Part shown: positions 51,291 to 59,800 of the stretch, in pieces
Numbering within the stretch: position 1 is the stretch's first letter
Layout of the letters: the number at the start of each line of letters is the position of its first letter
Assembly: GCF_003287935.1 (NCBI RefSeq)
Contig: NZ_CP030287.1
Coordinates: forward strand, 2,570,267 to 2,634,266
Source: Streptomyces sp. ICC1
GTDB lineage: Bacteria; Actinomycetota; Actinomycetes; Streptomycetales; Streptomycetaceae
Reading direction: 5' to 3'
DNA length: 64,000 nt
Translations under genes and position numbers: made by a program
Notes under the pieces: model-generated
Told to the model about the DNA's origin: nothing
What the model saw: only the letters and a program-made list of their open reading frames with translations
Database searches by the model: none

Positions 51291-53869
51291 CGGTCGTCCT
51301 CGTCGAAGAGAAGACTGAAGTCCTCCTCTTCATCGTCCTCCACGGAGGACAGGTCCGCGCTGTACCACTCGACCTTGCTGTCCTCGCCGCGCGGCATGGG
51401 GAACACCAATCCGACGCCGATGACGTGATCGACGGCATCGAGCGGGGAGCGGAGGGCTCGGTTGGCGGGCGATGGCGACAGGGCGTCGATCGGGTAGAGG
51501 GTGAGCAGGGCCGTATCCGGGGACTGGGTACGACGGGCAACCTTGAGCGCGGCCTCCGTAACTTCGGAGAGGCCAGTGAGGTCAAGGTCCACACCGGCGT
51601 CGCGACGGCTCATGAGGGTCTTGATGTCCGCGGCGTCATGTCCGCTCGTCTGCAGCTTGGCACGCACGACACGGTCTACGGCGATACCGGGAGCGAACTC
51701 GTAGCGGCGGTCTGTGTCGCCGCTCAGCGGATTTCCGATGACGGCCACGTTCCACCGCTTCAGTGCACCGCCGCCGGCCGCCCGCACCCGACGTTCGATG
51801 TAGGTCCGCAAGAGCTTCGCATCGCACTCCATCGACTTGTCGTGGAAGCGGTATCGCTCCAGGAAATCCAGGACCAGGTCATAGGGGACGTTCCGCAGCA
51901 CGTGCCGACCCTCTGAGCCCCGTTCCTCGTGCCTGGCTCCCGCAATGCGCAAGGAGTTGTCTACGAGTGCGTGGGCTGCCTCACGGTTACCCAGGAGCCA
52001 CGCTGCATCGTGGGAGCGGAAGTAGCGGGTCTGGACCCGCTGCCCGCCGTAGGACGCGCCGACCTTCACCGCGTCTCGCATCTTTGCGGGGGCGGTGATG
52101 CGGAGCGCCGGGTGGTTGCGCAGGCGGACTGCGAACGAGGTGGGCGTTTTATCCTCGACCATGTACAAGTCGATGTCCCGGCGCATCTCGGACTCGACGG
52201 TGGCGATGTGGCGGAACCAGTCCCGCAGCTCGTCAGTCATCCAGATGCGCGGTAGGTCGGCATATCCTTCGCGGAAACCGAACCAACGACCCATTTGAAG
52301 CAGGCTGTCGTACGTCGAGGCCCCTCGTACGAAGTAACTGACCGCCAGACCCTCCAGGGTGAGTCCGCGGGAGAGGGTGTTACCGCCCACCGCGATAGCG
52401 ACGACCGGCCCGGTCTCGTAGTCGAGCCGCTCCACGCTCTTTGAGTTGTCCATGATGATGCGGCAGTCGTCCACAACGCCGCCCAGCTTCGGGAGGAGTG
52501 CGTCGAAGGGCACCGGATCCTCTCCCAGGTCCGGCTCGGTGCCCGGGACTCGAGCCGTCTCCGCATCCCAGAGATCCCTGAGTTCGGCGAAGAGTGCAGC
52601 GTCGGCATCCACGATCTTCCCCGCAATCCGGGAGCGGAACGCCTCCAGCGGGGCCTTGAAGCTCTCATGGACCAGGGTGCTCACACTGGTGTGGACGAGC
52701 ATCGTCGAGTGGGGGGTGCCGTGACGTCGCACCCGTCGGGCGGCCGTCACAAGCCAGAAGTAGAGCACCGCGGTGCGAAGGGCGCCGTCGACCTCGGGGA
52801 CGAAACCCTCGATCTCGCCACGCCCAGGCCGGACGAGGGACACCTCGTCGTCGGGAACGCTGCGAATCATGTCGTACCCGTCCGGCACGTCCTCGGGATC
52901 CTCACCATCCAGAGCTTCTCGTCCGAACAGCACCTCCGTGCCGAAGTGGCCTCGGGGCTTCGGCAGGTTCACGACGAAGTCCTCGGGGTACAGGTCCTTA
53001 GCCGCGGGGTCGATGAGGAGGTTGGCGAACGGCGTCGCGGTGTAGCCGACGTATCCCCCACGGGGAAAGAGGTCGATGATCTCCCTGATCAGGGGATTGG
53101 TGCTCTTAGAGGCGACACTGGCCTGATCGGCCTCGTCGTCGATGATCAAAGTCGGGCAGTTGCGTAGGTAGTCGGGGGCCTTCTCGAGCCAGGCCTTCAG
53201 CTTCTTGAGGCGAGGCACGTTCTTCTTGATCACGCACAGGACGTGCTGCTGGCTCTTGTCACCGAAGAACGCGGCCGGGTTGCCGGCTGGCGGCTCGAAG
53301 TCCCCCTCCCGTGCCGTCAGGGGGTGCCACTGGTCAATGACGGGTTCCACGAGCTGCCGCTCCAGGCGGAGTTGGGTCTGACGCCTCAGACCGTTGTGAA
53401 CCCCCGCAAGGACGATGAAGAACTTGTATCCCGAGTCTGCGGCCTTGGCAATCAGCGCGGTGAAGTTCGTCGTCTTGCCCGACTGCACGTACCCGACGAC
53501 GAGGCCCCTGGTAGAGAACTCCCCCGCCATAGGGTGGTCGAGCATGGAGACGACCTTGGTGGACGCCGCGTCCAGGTCACGGACGCTCTCGTCGCTCCAC
53601 GACTGCTTACCCAGCAGGTCACGCAGGGCAGGCCAACACCGGTCATCGTCCTGCGGCCCCACATACCAGGTCTCGCGGTTGTTCCGGACGACGGATCCGG
53701 GCTCCCGCTTGTCGCGGACCTCTATGGTCTCCCGCTGATGGCGTTCGGCGATCCGCCTGGCCAACTCCTCTTCCATGCCGAAGAGCTTGATCGTCGCCAA
53801 TGCCTGCTCGGGCGTGTGCGTCTTGATGAGACGGCGGAACGCCTCATATTGGTCGTCGAACTCGTTCAA
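51287..53869 (-). CDS. Z1-domain ATPase (SF2-like) of the defence operon
   Basis: The frame opens at 54025. I prefer TTG 53869 (LNEFDDQYEAFRRL), with AAAGGGTGGGG upstream; GTG 53878 is close behind. About 860 residues. Walker A is GYVQSGKTTNF and Walker B is LIIDDEADQASV. VAIAVGGNTLSRGLTLEGL and QMGRWFGFREGYADLP are the Z1-specific blocks. Z1 proteins are restriction-helicase-like motors of cytosine-methyltransferase-linked systems. Confidence 0.9.
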   Translation of the reverse strand: MNEFDDQYEAFRRLIKTHTPEQALATIKLFGMEEELARRIAERHQRETIEVRDKREPGSVVRNNRETWYVGPQDDDRCWPALRDLLGKQSWSDESVRDLDAASTKVVSMLDHPMAGEFSTRGLVVGYVQSGKTTNFTALIAKAADSGYKFFIVLAGVHNGLRRQTQLRLERQLVEPVIDQWHPLTAREGDFEPPAGNPAAFFGDKSQQHVLCVIKKNVPRLKKLKAWLEKAPDYLRNCPTLIIDDEADQASVASKSTNPLIREIIDLFPRGGYVGYTATPFANLLIDPAAKDLYPEDFVVNLPKPRGHFGTEVLFGREALDGEDPEDVPDGYDMIRSVPDDEVSLVRPGRGEIEGFVPEVDGALRTAVLYFWLVTAARRVRRHGTPHSTMLVHTSVSTLVHESFKAPLEAFRSRIAGKIVDADAALFAELRDLWDAETARVPGTEPDLGEDPVPFDALLPKLGGVVDDCRIIMDNSKSVERLDYETGPVVAIAVGGNTLSRGLTLEGLAVSYFVRGASTYDSLLQMGRWFGFREGYADLPRIWMTDELRDWFRHIATVESEMRRDIDLYMVEDKTPTSFAVRLRNHPALRITAPAKMRDAVKVGASYGGQRVQTRYFRSHDAAWLLGNREAAHALVDNSLRIAGARHEERGSEGRHVLRNVPYDLVLDFLERYRFHDKSMECDAKLLRTYIERRVRAAGGGALKRWNVAVIGNPLSGDTDRRYEFAPGIAVDRVVRAKLQTSGHDAADIKTLMSRRDAGVDLDLTGLSEVTEAALKVARRTQSPDTALLTLYPIDALSPSPANRALRSPLDAVDHVIGVGLVFPMPRGEDSKVEWYSADLSSVEDDEEEDFSLLFDEDDR

Positions 53870-54213
53870 GGTCCCCACCCTTTCCCCGGCGCCGGACGCC
53901 GCTTGCGTCCGGGCGTCGACGATCCATCCGTAACTGAGCCTCCATGGGTACGCACGGGGCCACGGGCGGAGGCCAGGACGGGGATTGGGTAGGGGCGACG
54001 GACCCAGGGACCGTCGGAGACCCACACCTCACCTACGGGCACTCCATGCGGTCACGCATGGTACGTGGTGGTTCACATGGCACTTTATCCCGCCGATGCT
54101 CGTCCTCGCGGGGCGTGACCGAACTGTGGGATCTGGGGCGCTTGTCTGTTCATGGCCGGAAATGAGGGCGACGCCTGGCCGGTCGAGCAAGGCGGCGGGC
54201 CCGCCATAGCCGC
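53870..54213. other. 340-bp gap between the Z1 gene and the methyltransferase gene
   Basis: No gene recognised. The gap breaks the otherwise overlapping leftward run, so the Z1-to-DUF6339 block may have its own promoter here. Confidence 0.35.
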
Positions 54214-55485
54214 CTACACGGCAGCGAGGTTTCGCTTTCCCCCGCGGGAACGAGGTGCGCGAATCGGCTGGCTGGCGGGCCCACTTCGCTGGGCCAGCAA
54301 CAGTGGTGCCAGGTGCTCGGCGATCGCGCGCCCGAGGCCGACGGGGACGGCGTTACCGATCTGCCGTGCGATCTGGTTGCGGCTTCCACACCATTCAAAG
54401 TCCATCGGGAAACCCTGCAACAGGGCCGCCTCGAGGTGCGTGATGGGACGGTGGAGCCAGGGGTGCAGGTACCTCCCCTTTTCGGGCTTGAAGAACTCCG
54501 TGCGGATGGTGACGGAGGGCTTGTCCCGGAAGAGTCTCCCCATAACGTCCGCGGATCCGGTCTTGTGCTTCCTCCAGCACGGTGAGAGAAGCTCGTCGGG
54601 GAGGTTGAAGCGGTTCCCCTCTTCGGGGATCGCCCTGTATCGCTCCATGGACCGGTCGGTGATCCCGTTGCGGCGGAGGTGGAGCTCGGCCATCGTGAAG
54701 CGTCCGGCGATGCGCTTGCCGTTGACCTCCTCCCAACGTCCAGGCAGCTCCCGGAGTGTCTTCTGGAGCACCAGGCCCGAGATCGTCTCCCACACCGTCT
54801 TCTGCTGAGCCGGGGAGGGCTGGGGGATCAAAAGAGACTGCAGTTCCAGCTCAGAGACGTCCCCGACGCGTTCAGTTGCCCCCTGCCCCACCCGAAGATC
54901 CTTACGGACACCGACGAGGATCGTGCGCAACCGTCGCTGCGGTACACCATGGTCCGCCGCGTTGATGACCTCGTGATGAAGGACATACTCGGACAGCTTC
55001 CCGCCCGGACGCGTCTCGTCGACGAGGAACTGGAACTCTGGGGAACGCCTGAACGGCTCGACGTTCTCCATGATGAAGGCCTTGGGGTTGGCCCGGGACA
55101 CGACGGTCAGGTAGTGCCGCCACAACTGGTTGCGCTCGTCGGTCGGGTCCTGGTTTCCGAGCTGAGAAAACCCCTGACACGGCGGCCCACCCAAAACGAC
55201 GTCCGCCTCGGGGATGCCCTCCGCCCTCATGACCCAGTCGGCGATGTCCCCCTGGTGGACGTCCGCACCGAAGTTCACCGCATACGTCGCCGCGGCGGCT
55301 TGGTCGAGCTCGACTGCGGCGACGTGCTCGTAGACCGCCTGTCCCCCGCGCCGGACGTCCGCGAATCCCTGGGTGAGTCCCCCACACCCCGCGAACAGGT
55401 CGATGGTCCGGAGAGGAAGCCCTGGGGCGCTCAGGCCGCTGAGGAGCTTGTCCGGATAGTCACTGTCGGGTAGTGCGAGGGTCAT
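54214..55485 (-). CDS. DNA (cytosine-5) methyltransferase
   Basis: The 423-residue enzyme has the ordered C5-methyltransferase motifs: I LFAGCGGLTQGF (31-41), IV GGPPCQGFSQ with catalytic Cys103, VI IMENVEPF, VIII QRRLRTILVGVR and X RQIGNAVPVGLG. The target recognition region is about residues 230-330. It should protect host DNA in the operon's restriction-like function. The Vsr-like gene diverges from its start, a usual pairing because deamination of 5-methylcytosine gives T-G mismatches. Confidence 0.93.
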   Translation of the reverse strand: MTLALPDSDYPDKLLSGLSAPGLPLRTIDLFAGCGGLTQGFADVRRGGQAVYEHVAAVELDQAAAATYAVNFGADVHQGDIADWVMRAEGIPEADVVLGGPPCQGFSQLGNQDPTDERNQLWRHYLTVVSRANPKAFIMENVEPFRRSPEFQFLVDETRPGGKLSEYVLHHEVINAADHGVPQRRLRTILVGVRKDLRVGQGATERVGDVSELELQSLLIPQPSPAQQKTVWETISGLVLQKTLRELPGRWEEVNGKRIAGRFTMAELHLRRNGITDRSMERYRAIPEEGNRFNLPDELLSPCWRKHKTGSADVMGRLFRDKPSVTIRTEFFKPEKGRYLHPWLHRPITHLEAALLQGFPMDFEWCGSRNQIARQIGNAVPVGLGRAIAEHLAPLLLAQRSGPASQPIRAPRSRGGKRNLAAV

Positions 55486-55832
55486 AGGCGAACTCTAGCC
55501 GGCCCGGTCGCGCCTGACAACGGACAGAGGACAGGAGCAGGATACTACTCATGTCCTCTTTGCGCCGGCCCCCTCTAAGTCGCAATTCACGGAGGCATGA
55601 CCTGGTGATTTCCACGTCGTACCGTCCGTGTGTGACGAATGTCGAGCACGATGCAGCGACGGGAACGCCCAAGGGGGGAACTCCTACCCGCAGTAGTGAG
55701 GCACCTCCTCGCTCGTGGCGTCCGCGACCGGGGCTGACCAGGACACAGCGCTCGCGGGAACAGGACCGGGCGGCCGGCGGGGCGTCCAACCGCCTCGTGG
55801 ATGTGGGTGAGGGGCGAAGGGGAGCGGCGCAT

Positions 55833-56468
55833 GTGACTCTGACGCCGTCCCGCAGGACGGGACGGGTGTCGGCAAGCCTGCAGTGGACGTCGGAAGGGCG
55901 GCGAAAGCGACTGCACCTAGGGGAGGTCGACCTCCCGACCCGATCGGCCAACCTACGGGAGGCGTGGAGGCTTGCGGGGGAGACAGGGCTCCTTGTCGGG
56001 GAAGACACAGCAGGATCATGGGCGTCCTCGCCAGCGACTCGCGCCTCGATGCGGTCCAACAGGAGCCGGGACACCAAGCCGGAGCTGCGACTACGGTCAC
56101 TGCTGCACAGGGCCGGACTCCGCTACCTCGTGGCCGCCAAACCCCTCCCGCATCTGCGTCGAACGGCGGACGTCGTGTTCACCAAGGCCAGGGTCGCGGT
56201 GTTCGTGGATGGGTGTTACTGGCACGGCTGCCCTGAACATGGGTCGATCCCAGCGACGAACCGCGACTTCTGGAGTAAGAAGATCGAGGGCAACGCCAGG
56301 AGGGACAAAGAGACGGACCGGCTCCTGACCGAGGCGGGCTGGAAGGTAGTCCGTGTGTGGGAACACACACCTCCGGCCGACGCTGCTGAGCTCGTCCAGC
56401 AAGCACTCGTCAAAGCAGACGGCCGGGGAGCGCGCGCAGCCCCTTCAGAGCGGACGGCCGTTCAGTAG
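55833..56468 (+). CDS. vsr: Very-short-patch-repair (Vsr)-like endonuclease with N-terminal extension
   Basis: I choose GTG 55833 (GGAG at -12); the frame is open to 55551. The Vsr core is at residues 75-190: SRDTKPELRLRSLLHRAGL, TADVVFTKARVAVFVDGCYW, HGCPEHG and GWKVVRVWEH. The Asp of TADVVF corresponds to the catalytic Asp51 of E. coli Vsr as I recall it. The first 60 residues contain a basic beta strand set (RTGRVSASLQWTSEGRRKRL) not present in normal Vsr. It diverges from the methyltransferase gene. Confidence 0.85.
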   Translation: MTLTPSRRTGRVSASLQWTSEGRRKRLHLGEVDLPTRSANLREAWRLAGETGLLVGEDTAGSWASSPATRASMRSNRSRDTKPELRLRSLLHRAGLRYLVAAKPLPHLRRTADVVFTKARVAVFVDGCYWHGCPEHGSIPATNRDFWSKKIEGNARRDKETDRLLTEAGWKVVRVWEHTPPADAAELVQQALVKADGRGARAAPSERTAVQ

Positions 56469-56633
56469 GTCCTCGATTGCGTCGGCCTCCCTGCGGAGCA
56501 CGATCCTGCCGTCACCGTCGCTGTAGACAAGGACCCTGACCCCCGTGGTGAGGCCAGCCTCGGCGAGGATGCCCATGGGTAGTTCGACGGTGCCGTCTTC
56601 TCGGATTTGCGCCTCTGCGGGTTCCCTGATCAC
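56445..56633 (-). CDS. AbrB/SpoVT-type DNA-binding (antitoxin-like) protein
   Basis: A 62-residue protein with the swapped-hairpin barrel pattern: AQIREDGTVELPMGILAEAG, VRVLVYSDGDGRIVLRR. This fold is used by MazE/VapB antitoxins and transition regulators. It overlaps the Vsr gene end by 24 bp on the opposite strand and lies 157 bp downstream of the large HEPN-motif gene. Confidence 0.75.
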   Translation of the reverse strand: MIREPAEAQIREDGTVELPMGILAEAGLTTGVRVLVYSDGDGRIVLRREADAIEDLLNGRPL

Positions 56634-56790
56634 CGGACCAGGATGCCATGCCCCGCGACGGTACGCCCCGGCCTTCCACGCCGTGCGCCAGGTATCGAAC
56701 GTTGACGCAGCGCACGGAGCCGGGGAAGTCAGGGACCGGGCGAAGCCTCAGTGCTGCAGCAATGGGAGGCCACACCAAGGCACGTTCCAC

Positions 56791-58887
56791 TCAGACGCCC
56801 ACGGAAGGCTTGATCCATGGCACGTGCGCTGGAGCGTACCGCGTCAGGGCGCGGTCGGCGGGAGCCATCTCGTGCACAAGAGACCGAGGAGCTGCGCTCT
56901 CAAGGCGTTGGCACTCGCCGGCGAGAACCCTGGCGAAAGTGATCAGCTTGCGCCCCGCTGGATCACCGAGAAGGCGCGACGCTTCCTCGGTGCCATGACA
57001 GATGCGCCGCACCGTACACAGCAGCTCATGCTTCGCGCCCGGCCGGCCGCAGGCGAGCTCCGCAGCCAAGCGATTGCGCTCCCCGACTGCATGGGCTGCG
57101 GCTATGGCTAGGACCGTCCGTGCAGCCACCTCATGAGTCTCCCCTGAGTTGACCATGGCGTTCGCGAGCAAGGGGAGCTCTGCGAATGGAAGCGGATCGG
57201 CCGCCTCCCATAGGTCCTCGGCGAGCCGTAGGGCTGCCTGGACGCCAGTCTGATCGACGTAGAGCATCGGCCGATCGGCATTCTGTCGAACCTCCCAACG
57301 AGCGATGCTCTCGTCTGCCAGCGAGGCCCTGAGCAGGGCACGGAACAAGGTTCGCAGCGTCTCGATGGAAAGCTCCGGCACCTCCAGTCGCATGCACGTG
57401 CCCTGGCGCTGCACGTCCAACACCGGCTGGCCGGCTTCACCGATCGCCTGAAGCATCTCCAGGGTTCTTGTGACCTCGTTGGGTTCCTGCTCATCGTGGT
57501 GACCGGCTTGGGCGTGCTGGGCGTATGCCACAGCGACACCATGCTCGAATCCTTGACAGACAGTGCGGGCGGTACGAGCAGTGTGGAGTAGCTCATCGAG
57601 GCTGACCGGTCGGCCGCCCAGTACGGGCGTGGAGTGCATCGGGTCCCAGTGGTAGTCCTCGTGAGCGATTGCATTCCGCCACTCCGGCCTGATCACCGAG
57701 GCCAGCGTCAGGCAGAGGGGATGGGCCTCGGCATTCAACGAGTCTCGTACAGCCGCAAGGGTGTGCGCGGCTGGGATCGCCCTGCCCAGCAAGTCGAGGA
57801 CCACGGCCGCAGTCCACTTGACGTCGCCTTCGACGACGACCTTGTACAAGTCTGCGACTGGGCGCATCTGCTTCTCATCGGACGTGGCACGCAAGTAGCC
57901 TTCCCACGCCGATGTCTGACCGCGGTATGCGGACAGCATCAAGGGTTCACGTTTGACGTGTCGGGAAATCGCTGCATAGGCAAGCTGTGGATCTTCCATC
58001 AGCTTGTCCGCAACGAGGTCGCGTGCCAGACGCGCGGCACGATGCGCGGTTAACGGCTGACCGGACACGGCCAGTGCAGCGAGATGTTGTCGTAGTTTGC
58101 CCGTAAGGAGTTGGGAGCCACCGATCAGATGCCCCATCTGCTGGCGCAATCGGCGATCAAGCCCGTTGGGATCCCGTGACCAGGCCGCTGCGAGTCGGGC
58201 CCGCCCCGCCAACCCCTCGCCCTGCTGTATCTCTGCCGATGAGAGTCCGAGTGTTCGCTGGTACAGGTCCTCGTTCGCATCCACCGGTGTGGCCTGCGAG
58301 GCCTCGAGTCGGCGTACATTGGCATCCGTTTCAACGGCGCACTCCCACGCCGCCGACCAGTGAGAAGCGTCCCACCCCAGCTCCAGACAGGCAATCACCG
58401 CAGAGGCCATCCCATGGCTTGAGACTGCGATGTCCCTTGCCATGCGGCGTTCTTCGGTGACGCTGCTGGGGGGCGCGAACAAGGAAACGTCGTTCCAAAT
58501 CGCAACCATCTCGTTGGACGCCGCACGGAGTCGCCGTGCAAGCGCTGGAAGCCTCTTGCCAGCGGATCGCCCGGAGGTCGACGCCGTGGAGGCCACCTCC
58601 AGTGCCGTTGCCCGCATCTCCTGCCATCTTCCGGCAAGCTCTGCGTCGGCGAGTACAGCCCGCCACTGCGAGGAGGTCATAGGAACGGTGGCCTCCTCCC
58701 CGAGGGCATCCGTATCCTTCGAGGATTCGGGGAATCCGAGGTTTCGGAAGACGGCCCGGGCCGCCTGACTTGCACCGGGAGGTAAGTTGCCCAGCCTTTC
58801 GGGGAATTCTGTGTCCACGAACGCAGGATGCCACTGCATCTGTGGCCGCGGCGCACGCTTTTCGGAGACTACTGCGGGCGGCGCCAA
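56791..58887 (-). CDS. Large unknown protein with HEPN-type RNxxxH motif
   Basis: The 698-residue, largely helical protein contains WRNAIAHEDYHWDP at about 403-416. This gives Arg404-Asn405 and His409, the R-polar-x3-H signature of HEPN ribonuclease domains. No other domain is recognised. The start is uncertain: TTG 58887 or ATG 58839, both with weak ribosome sites. HEPN proteins are common toxins and abortive-infection effectors. The defence-island location and the downstream AbrB-like gene fit that, but the long N-terminal region is unexplained. Confidence 0.6.
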   Translation of the reverse strand: MAPPAVVSEKRAPRPQMQWHPAFVDTEFPERLGNLPPGASQAARAVFRNLGFPESSKDTDALGEEATVPMTSSQWRAVLADAELAGRWQEMRATALEVASTASTSGRSAGKRLPALARRLRAASNEMVAIWNDVSLFAPPSSVTEERRMARDIAVSSHGMASAVIACLELGWDASHWSAAWECAVETDANVRRLEASQATPVDANEDLYQRTLGLSSAEIQQGEGLAGRARLAAAWSRDPNGLDRRLRQQMGHLIGGSQLLTGKLRQHLAALAVSGQPLTAHRAARLARDLVADKLMEDPQLAYAAISRHVKREPLMLSAYRGQTSAWEGYLRATSDEKQMRPVADLYKVVVEGDVKWTAAVVLDLLGRAIPAAHTLAAVRDSLNAEAHPLCLTLASVIRPEWRNAIAHEDYHWDPMHSTPVLGGRPVSLDELLHTARTARTVCQGFEHGVAVAYAQHAQAGHHDEQEPNEVTRTLEMLQAIGEAGQPVLDVQRQGTCMRLEVPELSIETLRTLFRALLRASLADESIARWEVRQNADRPMLYVDQTGVQAALRLAEDLWEAADPLPFAELPLLANAMVNSGETHEVAARTVLAIAAAHAVGERNRLAAELACGRPGAKHELLCTVRRICHGTEEASRLLGDPAGRKLITFARVLAGECQRLESAAPRSLVHEMAPADRALTRYAPAHVPWIKPSVGV

Positions 58888-58957
58888 GGGATGTGCTTCA
58901 AGCCTGGCGGCTGGGCTGCAGGCCCGATAGGCGCCAGCGCCGCACAGAGGCGGACGG

Positions 58958-59608
58958 TCAGGCGTGGTTGACCGGGAGGACGTCCGGGGAGAGAGCGCCC
59001 GCGTGGGCCGCCGACGAGGTCATCCGCTTGCGGTGGTGGCGGCGGCAGAGGACCTCGTAACCGATCTCCCCCGCCGGGCGGTTCACATCGCCGACGACGA
59101 CCTGCGCGCCCTCGACCACCATCTCGCCGTCTATCGTGCGGGCATTGTGGGTGGCGCGGGCGCCGCACCAGCACAGGGCCTCGACCTGGAGCTGCTCGAT
59201 CCGGTCCGCCAGCTCGATCAGGCGCTGGGAGCCCGGGAAGAGCTTCGTGCGGAAATCCGTCGTGATGCCGAAGGCGAACACGTCCATGTCGAGGTCGTCC
59301 ACGATGCGGGCGAGCTGGTCGATCTGGTCGGGAGCCAGGAATTGGGCCTCGTCCACGATCACGTAGTCGACCCTGCCGCCCTTGGAGAGCTGGTCCACGA
59401 GGTACGCGTAGAGGTCCATGCCCTCTGTGGCCTCGACCGCCTCCGTCACCAGGCCAAGACGGGAAGACAGCTTGCCCTCCCCCGCGCGGTCGTCGCGCGT
59501 GAAGATCACGCCCTGGAGCCCGCGGGCCGAACGGTTGTGTCCGATCTGGAGCGCCAAAGTACTCTTCCCGCAATCCATGGTGCCGGAGAAAAATACCAAT
59601 TCGGACAT
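58958..59608 (-). CDS. tdk: Thymidine kinase
   Basis: The 216-residue enzyme has the type II TK layout: P-loop FFSGTMDCGKST at 6-17, Asp region IFTRDDRAG, YVIVDEAQF, the lasso/active-site stretch GITTDFRTKLFPGSQRL and a zinc ribbon (CWCGARATHNAR ... CRRHHRKR). It phosphorylates thymidine in the salvage pathway. The start ATG 59608 overlaps the stop of a short upstream frame (TGATG) that is itself a copy of the tdk beginning. Confidence 0.95.
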   Translation of the reverse strand: MSELVFFSGTMDCGKSTLALQIGHNRSARGLQGVIFTRDDRAGEGKLSSRLGLVTEAVEATEGMDLYAYLVDQLSKGGRVDYVIVDEAQFLAPDQIDQLARIVDDLDMDVFAFGITTDFRTKLFPGSQRLIELADRIEQLQVEALCWCGARATHNARTIDGEMVVEGAQVVVGDVNRPAGEIGYEVLCRRHHRKRMTSSAAHAGALSPDVLPVNHA

Positions 59609-59739
59609 CAGAGGAGGGTGACCTTTCGGGGCGGGCAGACCGTGGGGTCGGCGGCCCCAGTGGGAGATGGCGGATTCCCCAGCAAGTTGGTGCTCTTTCC
59701 GCAGTCCATCGTTCCGGAGAAGAACACCAGCTCGGGCAT
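59608..59739 (-). CDS. Truncated duplicate of the tdk 5' end, coupled to tdk
   Basis: ATG 59739 begins MPELVFFSGTMDCGKST, nearly the same as tdk residues 1-17. It continues with unrelated residues to a TGA that overlaps the tdk ATG (TGATG). CGAAAGGTC precedes both starts. It is a partial tandem duplication of about 130 bp. The 43-residue product keeps a complete Walker A loop but no enzyme. It may act only as a leader frame that feeds ribosomes to tdk. Confidence 0.75.
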   Translation of the reverse strand: MPELVFFSGTMDCGKSTNLLGNPPSPTGAADPTVCPPRKVTLL

Positions 59740-59800
59740 GGGGAGTACAGGACCTTTCGATGGGTCGGCGTGAGGGGGAGGGGCCGGACGGAACCGGGTG

